From Bryobacterales bacterium (GTDB lineage Bacteria > Acidobacteriota > Terriglobia > Bryobacterales > Bryobacteraceae): a DNA stretch of 9,465 nt. A program made the translations under genes and the position numbers. The notes under the pieces were generated by a model. The model worked only from the letters and a program-made list of their open reading frames with translations, did not search any database and was not told the origin of the DNA. Positions 1 through 6,800 of the stretch are shown here, piece by piece; position 1 is the first letter of the stretch, and each line of letters starts with the position of its first letter. The stretch covers positions 1 through 9,465 of the forward strand of contig JAOAPP010000654.1 in assembly GCA_025462985.1 (NCBI GenBank), read 5' to 3'.

Positions 1-2
1 TA

Positions 3-458
3 TCAGTACGGAATCTTGCGCAGTGACGAAATCCATTCTTCAAACGGCCGCAGGTCGTCCCCCTCGAGCGAGACACGATGGCTGTCGATCGCCCGGCGCT
101 CCGGGTGCAGCGCCACCTGATCGTAGATGAAGGCGTCGTCGAAACCCGCAGCGGCAGCATCCGCCCGGCTCGCCGCATAGTAGAACCTATCAGGACGCGC
201 CCAATAGATCGCGCTCAAACACATCGGACAGGGCTCGCAGCTGGTGTAGAGCTCGCAGCCGGCTAACTGGAACGTTTCCAACCTCTGACAAGCGGAGCGA
301 ATTGCAACAATCTCGGCATGGGCGGTCGGATCGTTCGTCACGGTCACCAGATTGGTTCCGCTCGCTATGGGCGTTCCATCCTGCACTACCAGGGCTCCAA
401 ACGGCCCGCCGTTGGCAGTCTTTACATTCTGCACAGCAAGCTCGATCGCCTGCTTCAT
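3..458 (-). CDS. guaD: Guanine deaminase / nucleoside deaminase (cytidine deaminase-like fold)
   Basis: This is a cytosolic zinc enzyme of the CDA/CMP-dCMP deaminase superfamily, most like the small Bacillus GuaD type, which turns guanine into xanthine in purine salvage. From the ATG at 458 it has 151 residues, close to the roughly 156 of that family. The zinc motifs are complete: TAHAE with H47 and catalytic E49, and SCEPCPMC with C77 and C80. The family-typical NGGPFGA (16-22), SNDP-like TNDP (41-44), AIYWARP (83-89) and AGFDD (104-108) are also present, and the last two favour GuaD over TadA. The gene is complete at its 3' end (TGA at 3-5). The start is uncertain: no strong Shine-Dalgarno is visible before 458, and an in-frame GTG at 488 would add 10 residues and better cover the usual N-terminal helix. 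The open frame runs on to 614, but that part is Pro-rich and lies in an inverted repeat, so I leave it out. A deaminase acting on a related base is the main alternative. Confidence 0.9.
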   Translation of the reverse strand: MKQAIELAVQNVKTANGGPFGALVVQDGTPIASGTNLVTVTNDPTAHAEIVAIRSACQRLETFQLAGCELYTSCEPCPMCLSAIYWARPDRFYYAASRADAAAAGFDDAFIYDQVALHPERRAIDSHRVSLEGDDLRPFEEWISSLRKIPY

Positions 459-514
459 CCATTTCTGCTTCAGCTTGATCGATGACACGCGTTTCGCGCA
501 GAGTATGGCAACCG

Positions 515-592
515 GGACATCGCCGCCCTCCGTCTTGCCGGAACCGTGGGGGGTTGGGGGTGGGGTTTGTTCCGGCGAGGGCGGCGATATCC
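515..592. repeat. Long imperfect inverted repeat with G-rich loop
   Basis: Bases 519-530 pair perfectly with 577-588, and 537-544 pair perfectly with 569-576. This makes a 20-bp stem interrupted only by a 6-nt bulge (531-536, CGTCTT) on the left arm. After one mismatch, 515-517 also pair with 590-592. The 24-nt loop (545-568) carries runs of 6, 5 and 4 G on the plus strand. It lies between divergent genes, so it is not a terminator for either. It could be a dispersed palindromic element of REP or MITE type, or a folded leader of the deaminase transcript. I cannot tell whether other copies exist in the genome. Confidence 0.65.
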
Positions 593-620
593 GTGTTTGA
601 CTCCAGTACAACAATCACCT

Positions 621-668
621 GTAAAGGCGGTGTGTGGACAGCTCACCATTTTGTAAAGCTTCCGTAAA
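621..668 (+). promoter_or_regulatory. CpxR-box-like tandem operator upstream of the response regulator gene
   Basis: Two GTAAA half-sites at 653-657 and 664-668 are separated by 6 nt (11-bp period). This matches the GTAAA-N(4-8)-GTAAA pattern known for CpxR boxes. A third GTAAA at 621-625 is followed, at the same 11-bp period, by a weaker GTGTG at 632-636. The two pairs are offset by 32 bp, about three helical turns. The cluster ends 47 bp before the ATG at 716, so it sits where an activator or autoregulator of that promoter would bind. The same arrangement recurs at 3772-3819. Binding by either local regulator is inference. Confidence 0.6.
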
Positions 669-715
669 CCTTGGCCGCCGGGATTGTGAATGATGCAATA
701 AATAGAAGAGTAAGC

Positions 716-1450
716 ATGTCCACAGCCTCGGCAGAGCTGGCCACCCGGATTCTCGTGATTGACGATGATACAAAGCTGTGCCGTCTTGTTCGCGATTACC
801 TCGAACCCATGGGCTACCATGTGACCGTTGCAAACACCGGCCCGGCGGGTCTGGAGACGGCTCTACGCGAAACCTTCTCGGCCGTGATCCTCGACGTGAT
901 GCTCCCCGGCATGGACGGCTTGCACGTCCTTCGCAGCCTGCGTGAAAAATCCAAAGTTCCGGTGCTTATGCTGACCGGCCGGGGCGAAGAAGCCGACCGT
1001 ATCGTAGGTCTGGAACTGGGAGCCGACGACTATCTTCCGAAGACCTTCTCCACACGTGAGCTCCTCGCTCGCCTTCGAGCCGTAATTCGCCGATCGCTTA
1101 TCACCTCCGCGGAACTTTCGGAACAAGAATCGCCGGTCACCGTTGGCAAGCTGTGTGTGAATGAACACTCCCGCACCTCCACCCTTGGCGGCGAGCCGCT
1201 TCCACTTACCGCCGTTGAATTCGACCTGCTCGCGTCCCTTGCCAAATCGGCCGGGCGAGTAAAAACGCGCGAGCAACTGCTGCTGGAAGTCGCCGACCGC
1301 AACTTTGACGTATTCGACCGCTCCATCGACGTGCACATTTCTTCGATTCGCCGCAAACTGGGCGACGACCCCAAGTCCCCCCGTTTCATCATCACGGTCC
1401 GCAGCGTGGGTTACATGATGCGAAAGCCAGGAGCTGAAGTCAGCTTGTGA
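716..1450 (+). CDS. OmpR/PhoB-family response regulator, CpxR-like
   Basis: This cytoplasmic transcription factor of 244 residues is the likely partner of the kinase encoded next to it. The N-terminal receiver (about 10-126) has the acidic pocket D16-D18, phosphoacceptor D60 in the LDVMLPGMDG motif, the switch threonine T87 and the conserved lysine K109. The proline usually after that lysine is T110 (LPKTF). The C-terminal winged helix (about 140-240) has the recognition region DRSIDVHISSIRRKL and ends with the typical VRSVGYMM. The ATG at 716 was chosen because AGAAGAG (704-710) stands 5 nt before it and the receiver then starts at the usual distance. A TTG at 671 in the same frame would add 15 unconserved residues. 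Its stop overlaps the kinase start as GTGA, a sign of translational coupling. GTAAA tandem sites lie just upstream, suggesting autoregulation. Signal and regulon are unknown. Confidence 0.93.
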   Translation: MSTASAELATRILVIDDDTKLCRLVRDYLEPMGYHVTVANTGPAGLETALRETFSAVILDVMLPGMDGLHVLRSLREKSKVPVLMLTGRGEEADRIVGLELGADDYLPKTFSTRELLARLRAVIRRSLITSAELSEQESPVTVGKLCVNEHSRTSTLGGEPLPLTAVEFDLLASLAKSAGRVKTREQLLLEVADRNFDVFDRSIDVHISSIRRKLGDDPKSPRFIITVRSVGYMMRKPGAEVSL

Positions 1451-3006
1451 AGTTTCCTCGCTCCTCGCTCTCTCTCAAAATTCTCCTTGTCGCTTTTCTG
1501 AATATCGTCTTGCTGATGCTGGTGTTTTCAGTGTTTGCCCGCAGCCAGTTCCGTGTCGACCTCGGCTCCTTCTTTCTAGCCGCTGGGCGCGATCGCATGC
1601 TATCGGTATCCCGTCTGATTGCATTGCAATTACTCTCCACTCCCCGAGACTCCTGGACGCATGTTCTCAATGAATACGCGGCTACCTATCCGTCTCACTT
1701 CTATCTGTTCAGCGAGTCCGGCGAGCAACTGGCCGGCGAGCCAATCAAACTTCCGGCGAACGTTCTCGATTCTCTTCAACGCGAGAACCGCCGCCATTTC
1801 CGGCATGAATGGGAAGGACAAGACCATCGTCCCCCGCAGCCGCCCGGTGCACAGCGGCTGCAACCGCCCGGTGTACAGCAGTCGCCGCCTCCGCTCAGGT
1901 TGACCAGGACCAACGGTCCATCCGAATACTGGGCCGATGTCCATATTCCTTTGTTCTCGCCGGGGACTGTCCGTGAACGGACGCCACCGATACACGCCGT
2001 GCTCGTCTGGCAGTTTTCGAGTTTCTGGACCGAGCCGTTCTTCTTCGACCTCAAACTGTGGCTGGGCGTGGTTCTCGCCACCGTGCTGGTGTCCGTAGCC
2101 TGTTGGCTGCCCCTGATCCGGGGACTCACGCGTGCCATCACCCAACTCACGTCCGCCACTGGACACATCGCGGAAGGCCAATTTGAAATCGAAGTCGCCA
2201 CGAAGCGCAAGGACGAACTCGGCCGCCTCAGTGATTCCATCAACCGCATGGCGCATCGTCTCGCGGGCCTGGTGCACGGCCAAAGGCGCTTTCTCAGTGA
2301 CGTCGCACATGAGCTCTCTTCACCCATCGCGCGCGCCCAACTCGCACTCGCGATCCTGGAACAGCGTGCCGATTCAACTCAAGCAGAGTACGTGCTGGAT
2401 GTTCGTGAAGAAGTGGAGCACATGTCGGGGCTTGTCAGCGAGTTGCTCGCTTTTTCCAAGTCGCAGAGCATAGGCTCTGCTGTCGAACTCACAGCCGTTG
2501 ATGTCGCCGACACCGTCCGTCGAGTTCTGGAACGCGAAGGCTCGGATGGTGTGCAGATCGAAACGCACATCAACGAAGGAGCCGAAGTGGTCGCGCAACC
2601 CGAATACCTGTTTCGCTCCCTGGCGAATCTCCTGCGGAACGCAATCCGTTACGCCTCTCATGCCGGCCCGATTACCGTCTCTGCCGCGGAGCGTGACAAT
2701 GAAGTCACGATCACAGTGGCGGATAGCGGCCCCGGTCTTCCCGAGAACGAACTGGAAAACGTCTTCCGCCCTTTCTACCGTCCGGAGTTTGCGCGCCAGC
2801 GTGAAACCGGAGGCTCGGGTCTTGGCCTCGCAATTGTTCGCAGCTGTATCGAGGCCTGCGGGGGCGCGGTTAGCTGCCGTAATCGCAGCCCCAAAGGTCT
2901 GGAAGTTGCAATCCGCCTCGCGCGCGCCCAGGCGGGGACTCTACCTGACCGGCGCGAAATCAGTTCGCCGATGCAAGAAGATACCCAATCCCTCGGATCG
3001 TCCTGA
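1447..3006 (+). CDS. Sensor histidine kinase, CpxA-like, inner membrane
   Basis: This is a 519-residue transmembrane kinase that should phosphorylate the regulator encoded just upstream. The order is: TM1 (about 9-31), a periplasmic sensor of about 170 residues, TM2 (about 204-224), HAMP (about 224-277), an H-box with H288 in AHELSSP, an N-box with N398 in LLRNAIRYA, a G1 box DSGPG (426-430), an F-box-like FRPFYRP, and a G2 box GSGLGLAIV starting at G456. The HELSSP form replaces the common HELRTP. The start is a GTG overlapping the upstream stop by 4 nt. The sensor contains a Pro/Gln-rich stretch (about 128-150) built on an 8-residue repeat. The ATPase domain ends near residue 490. The remaining 25-30 residues are not conserved in kind, and their last part is read from the strand opposite the next gene. 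The stimulus is unknown; by analogy with CpxA it may be envelope state. Confidence 0.93.
   Translation: MKFPRSSLSLKILLVAFLNIVLLMLVFSVFARSQFRVDLGSFFLAAGRDRMLSVSRLIALQLLSTPRDSWTHVLNEYAATYPSHFYLFSESGEQLAGEPIKLPANVLDSLQRENRRHFRHEWEGQDHRPPQPPGAQRLQPPGVQQSPPPLRLTRTNGPSEYWADVHIPLFSPGTVRERTPPIHAVLVWQFSSFWTEPFFFDLKLWLGVVLATVLVSVACWLPLIRGLTRAITQLTSATGHIAEGQFEIEVATKRKDELGRLSDSINRMAHRLAGLVHGQRRFLSDVAHELSSPIARAQLALAILEQRADSTQAEYVLDVREEVEHMSGLVSELLAFSKSQSIGSAVELTAVDVADTVRRVLEREGSDGVQIETHINEGAEVVAQPEYLFRSLANLLRNAIRYASHAGPITVSAAERDNEVTITVADSGPGLPENELENVFRPFYRPEFARQRETGGSGLGLAIVRSCIEACGGAVSCRNRSPKGLEVAIRLARAQAGTLPDRREISSPMQEDTQSLGSS
1840..1887 (+). repeat. 24-bp tandem repeat inside the kinase sensor domain
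   Basis: Bases 1840-1863 and 1864-1887 are two adjacent 24-bp units that agree at 18 of 24 positions and begin with the same 10 bases. They encode PPGAQRLQ and PPGVQQSP (kinase residues 132-147), making an extended Pro/Gln-rich periplasmic segment. The unit keeps the reading frame. Confidence 0.7.
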
Positions 3007-3757
3007 TCGAGGATCTCCCGGCTCCTTCAATCTTCTTCCGCAAGTGGCTGATGTGCACGTCGATGGATCGCTCGAATGGCGTCGACTTGCGTTGATAGAG
3101 CACCGCGGCCAGCTCATCGCGTGAGACGATCTTCCCGGCGCTCCGGATCAGACACTTTAGGATGGCGAACTCGATGTTCGTGAGCGGAACAGGCTCCTCG
3201 CCAAGAAAGGCTTCGTGCGTTCTCACATTCACCGAAAGCTCTTCGCAGCGGAGCACAGCCGATTGCGGAACGCTCGCCTTGCCGGTCCGCCGCAGAACTC
3301 CGCGCGAACGCGTCAGCAATTCACCCCAGCCAACCGGACGCAGCACGAAATCATCGGCGCCAGCTTCCAGGGCTCCCATGCAATGCTCTTCAGAGCTTGC
3401 GATCAGCAGCACGGGAACGGCGCTCCGTGTTCGCAGTTCGTGAACGAGCGCGAGGCCGTCGAGCACCGGAAGCACCGCATCTACAATCACCAGATTGTAG
3501 GTAGCGTTCAGGCACTCTGCCAACCCTTGTGTACCGTCTTGAGCCGTCGTGACCCGGAAGCCCTTTTGAGTCAGCAATTCCGAAGCGCCAGAACAAAGAT
3601 CCGGATCCGCCGAAATCATCAGAACCTGCAGTTCGAGAGGTTCGAATGGGCCGGCTAACGGCCGCTCCCGTTCTCGACCAATCTGGCTCCCTGAGAGGGG
3701 CTGATAAAAGGATGTGAGTGGAGTTTGTAAGCTGGTCATCGGCTTGGGTGTCACCAT
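2960..3757 (-). CDS. Atypical OmpR/PhoB-family regulator with degenerate receiver
   Basis: This 265-residue DNA-binding regulator joins a receiver-like domain (about 43-160) to an intact winged helix (about 170-262). The phosphoacceptor-position D93 remains (VDAVLP). The acidic pair that binds magnesium is replaced by S49-A50, the switch Thr/Ser by A120, and the conserved Lys by R140. Normal phosphorylation and switching are therefore unlikely. The DNA-binding part is well kept: FERSIDVHISHLRKKI and the closing TIRGIGYLL. RSIDVHIS is identical to the regulator at 716-1450, which points to paralogy and similar target sites. Start codons in frame occur only at 3757 (ATG), 3754 (GTG) and 3739 (ATG), so a 38-44 residue N-terminal extension of no known kind seems real. 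GATGAG directly precedes 3757, but the ribosome site is weak. No kinase is encoded with it. It is convergent with the kinase gene and overlaps its 3' end by 47 bp. Confidence 0.9.
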   Translation of the reverse strand: MVTPKPMTSLQTPLTSFYQPLSGSQIGRERERPLAGPFEPLELQVLMISADPDLCSGASELLTQKGFRVTTAQDGTQGLAECLNATYNLVIVDAVLPVLDGLALVHELRTRSAVPVLLIASSEEHCMGALEAGADDFVLRPVGWGELLTRSRGVLRRTGKASVPQSAVLRCEELSVNVRTHEAFLGEEPVPLTNIEFAILKCLIRSAGKIVSRDELAAVLYQRKSTPFERSIDVHISHLRKKIEGAGRSSIRTIRGIGYLLASAN

Positions 3758-3771
3758 CTCATCAAAGACTT

Positions 3772-3819
3772 GTAAAGTCGTTGTGAATCCCCTGACCAGA
3801 TTTGTAAAGAATGCGTAAA
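3772..3819 (+). promoter_or_regulatory. CpxR-box-like tandem operator upstream of the atypical regulator gene
   Basis: GTAAA at 3804-3808 and 3815-3819 form a tandem site with a 6-nt spacer. A second pair, GTAAA at 3772-3776 and GTGAA at 3783-3787, lies exactly 32 bp away. Aligned without gaps to 621-668, 30 of 48 bases agree, mostly in the half-sites. Relative to the minus-strand gene starting at 3757 the sites lie 15-62 bp upstream and read in the opposite direction, a position that could cover its promoter. The last half-site touches the terminator stem at 3820. Confidence 0.58.
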
Positions 3820-3850
3820 GGCCCCGGCCGCCATCTCAGCGGCCGGGGCC
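3820..3850 (-). terminator. Rho-independent-type terminator of the receptor operon
   Basis: A perfect 12-bp GC-only stem (3820-3831 with 3839-3850, GGCCCCGGCCGC and its complement) encloses a 7-nt loop. It lies 20 nt past the receptor stop codon. On the minus strand it is followed by TTTACGCATTCTTTAC, a short and broken T tract. The hairpin is very stable but the tail is weak, so some read-through into the downstream regulator gene is possible. Confidence 0.8.
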
Positions 3851-3870
3851 CTCGATTTACTGCCGCAGGA

Positions 3871-6800
3871 TTAGAACTGCAGCTTCAGACTCAACTGCAC
3901 CGTCCGGGGCTGGTTCTCTGTCCCGGTAGCTGCTCCGAACTGGCAGCTCGACTGCGTCAGATCCAGGCAGAAGTTGTTGTACTGCGCGTAGTTGAAGGTG
4001 TTGAGGAACTCTCCCCTCAGCCACGCTTGGAATCGCTCTCCGCCGAAGTTCTTCGCCACCGAGAGATCCACGTTTCTCGATGCCCGCTCCCGTAGTTGGG
4101 ACATCCGCTGCGGCGCGTTGCCGAGCGAATACGTTCCAATCGCGGTAGAAAACGCCGCCGCATTCACCCAGTTATCCGCATTGCGGTTGGATGGCGAGAT
4201 ACTCTGACCGAGCACCATATTCGGAAGCTGGCTTCCTGGGAACCCGTATTGGCTGAGAGGGTTGTTGGGGTTGGCCACTACCGGCCCAATCGGCAGTCCA
4301 CTGGTGAGCCGCACAACTGTGGAGACCTGCCAATTGCCCAGCACTTCCTTCACAACCGCCGGAGCACTGTTGCCCCAATGCTTCCCGCGCCCGTACGGCA
4401 GCTCATACACTAGCGCAGTTGTGAAACTCTGTGGAACATCATGCGTGCTGATGTTGTAATCGAGCTTCGTGTTGTAGGCATCCCGCCACGTGTTGCCGGT
4501 TGCCCAGCCGAAGTAGTCTTCAGGCCCATTATCCAGAGCCTTCGACCACTGGTATGTGGCTAGCAGGCTCAAGCCCGAGCTGAAGCTGTAGTTGTACTTC
4601 ACGTTCAGCGCATTGAATGATGACCTCGCTCCGGGCAGCGAGCGCGTCCAGGTCAGATCGGTGTACTGCGGATATGGGCGCAGTAACTGATTCTGTGGAA
4701 TCTGCTGTTGAGACCCGAGCGACGTGCTGGGATCCAACACTCCATAGAACGGATTATTGACCAGCGAGTTCAGTTGATCACCCAAACCAAGATACTGAGT
4801 TCCGAGCTGATCCGCATTCAGATTCGGGTTTCCGTAAAGCAGCTTCCTGCCGCGATTCCCGCTATAGCCCACCTGCAGCACGGAACGCGGACCGATCTGG
4901 TATTGCAGATTGAAGCTCCAGTCTTCGCTGTACGGAGTGGGGTGCGAACCCTTGGGCCAGATCTGGCTGAGTCCATTTCCAACTGCTGATAAGCCACCCT
5001 GCGAACTTCCTTGTGGCTGAGAAATACCAAAGGGAAAGGGATTGCTGACAAGGTTCAACGGAGTGTAGCCGTTGTTGTCGGTTGCGTTGTAAGAAGTCGT
5101 GGAGCTGAAGCCGTAAAACTGTCCGGAGCCGTCGAAGCTGATCATGGCCGAGGGCGGCAGATAGAAGATTCCCGCCCCAACTCGCGCAACCAGCCGGTCG
5201 GTGATCTTCCAAGCAATCCCGGCCCGCGGTGCGAAGTCTTTGTTGTTCGGCTGCCACGCATAGCGGTTGTTCCCGTTTACACCGGCATATTGGAACTCGC
5301 CCTTGAGCGGTGTACCAATAGCTGCGCTGATCGGGTTGGTGGCATTTGTATCGAAGAACATCAGGCGATTGAATCGCTCCGTTGCCGGCCGTTGATTCTC
5401 CCACCGCAGACCAAAGTTAAATGTCAGCCTCGAGTTGATCCGCCATTGGTCCTGCGCGTAGAGACCGAACGAGTGGAGCGTCATCGCCGGATCGATATTG
5501 ATCCCTTGCCCACCGCCGCTCCCGGTGCCCAGCAACATGGATGCAATCGCGTTTCCGCTGGATACCGAACCCAGATTGCTTGCACCGCACACGCCCGTGT
5601 CGGACGGGTCACAGGAAGTCAGCGCGCTGCTGAAACTGAAAGAACCTACCGATTCAGTCACGCTGTTTATCTGCATGTTGTCGAAGTTCCCGCCAAAACG
5701 CAGCGTATGCTTCGAAAAGTTCTTCGTCAGATTCATCTGGATGGTGTCGGAATAGCGGACATACTTCTGAAAGCTGCTGTTTCCCAGCCCTGTATATCGG
5801 CCGTCATTGTCCGAAATGGTCGGCAGAATCGGCGCCTGGAACAGTGCAGGACTCAGTCCGATCGTCGCTGCATCGGCAACTCCATACCCCTGCGCAATGT
5901 GTTCCTCCTGCCAGCGGCTGTAGCTCACATAGGTGTTAACCACCCAGCTCGAACTTGGCGTCACCGTGTCGTTCAGCACGACCTGGAAACCGTTGTTGGA
6001 CTGATTATTCCCTTGGTCCGCGCCGTTGCAAAAGAAACAAGGCACGGTTATATCCTGGCGGAAGCGGTCTGACCACCTGACAAACATGCGATGCTGTGCG
6101 CTCTGCTCCCAGTCCACTCGCGCATCCATCTTGTCGTTCAACGTATTGCCACCACCCTGCGCATAATAGTTGTTCAGGTTGTTCGGCCCAAAGCCCGTCC
6201 GATTCGGCTCCGGATACAGGCTGACTATCTTCTGTCCGACCGGGTTAATGAACTGGGAAGGAATGACGTTACCGGCAAACGGCTGCCGCGTGAAACTCCC
6301 GGAGCCGGTTTGTGTGGTGGTGAACGGGTTGTAAATCAGATCCGGCGTCCCATCCGGATTCAAGGTCGAAGAGAAATCTCCCGCCCGTTCTGCCGCGGTT
6401 GGAACCGTCAACAATCCACTGCTCTGCGTGTTCGGCTGCCGCAGCCCTTCGTATCCGCCGAAGAAGAATAGATTCGCCCGTTTTAGAATCGGCCCTCCCA
6501 CATTCCCGCCGAACTGATTCTGTTTAAACGGCCCTTTCGCCAACCCATACTTGTTGTTCGACCAGCTATTGGCATTCAGTGCCGAGTTCTGCAGATAATC
6601 GTAGATCTCGCCGTGAAAAGAGTTTGTGCCGCCCTTCGTCACCAGCGTGACAATACCGGCTCCGCCCCGCTCATACTGCGCGTCATACGTATTTTGAAGA
6701 ATCTGCTGTTCTTGAACAGAGTCCTGCAGCGGCGAAACCATCAGCCCGCCCCAATCCACAGCCTGCGACGGAGCGCCGTCAATCAAAATCGTCTCGTCTC

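Noticed and set aside
459..614. In-frame upstream extension of the deaminase to 203 residues
   Set aside because: The added part is Pro-rich, is not like any deaminase N-terminus, and spans the inverted repeat. Known family members start near the 458 or 488 position.
671..702. Sigma-70-type promoter (TTGGCC, then a TGCAAT or ATAAAT-like -10) before the canonical regulator
   Set aside because: The match is weak and acidobacterial promoter consensus is not certain, so I do not annotate exact boxes.
671..715. TTG start adding 15 residues to the canonical regulator
   Set aside because: No ribosome site precedes it, the GTAAA box lies immediately upstream, and the ATG at 716 has a good Shine-Dalgarno.
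1630..2310. Open frame of 226 codons on the minus strand inside the kinase gene
   Set aside because: It is low in hydrophobic structure, has no domain, and lies fully opposite a well conserved kinase.
5011..6072. Open frame of 353 codons on the plus strand, opposite the receptor
   Set aside because: It is very rich in Arg and Val with no recognisable domain, and it mirrors the codons of the intact receptor gene, so it is a shadow frame.
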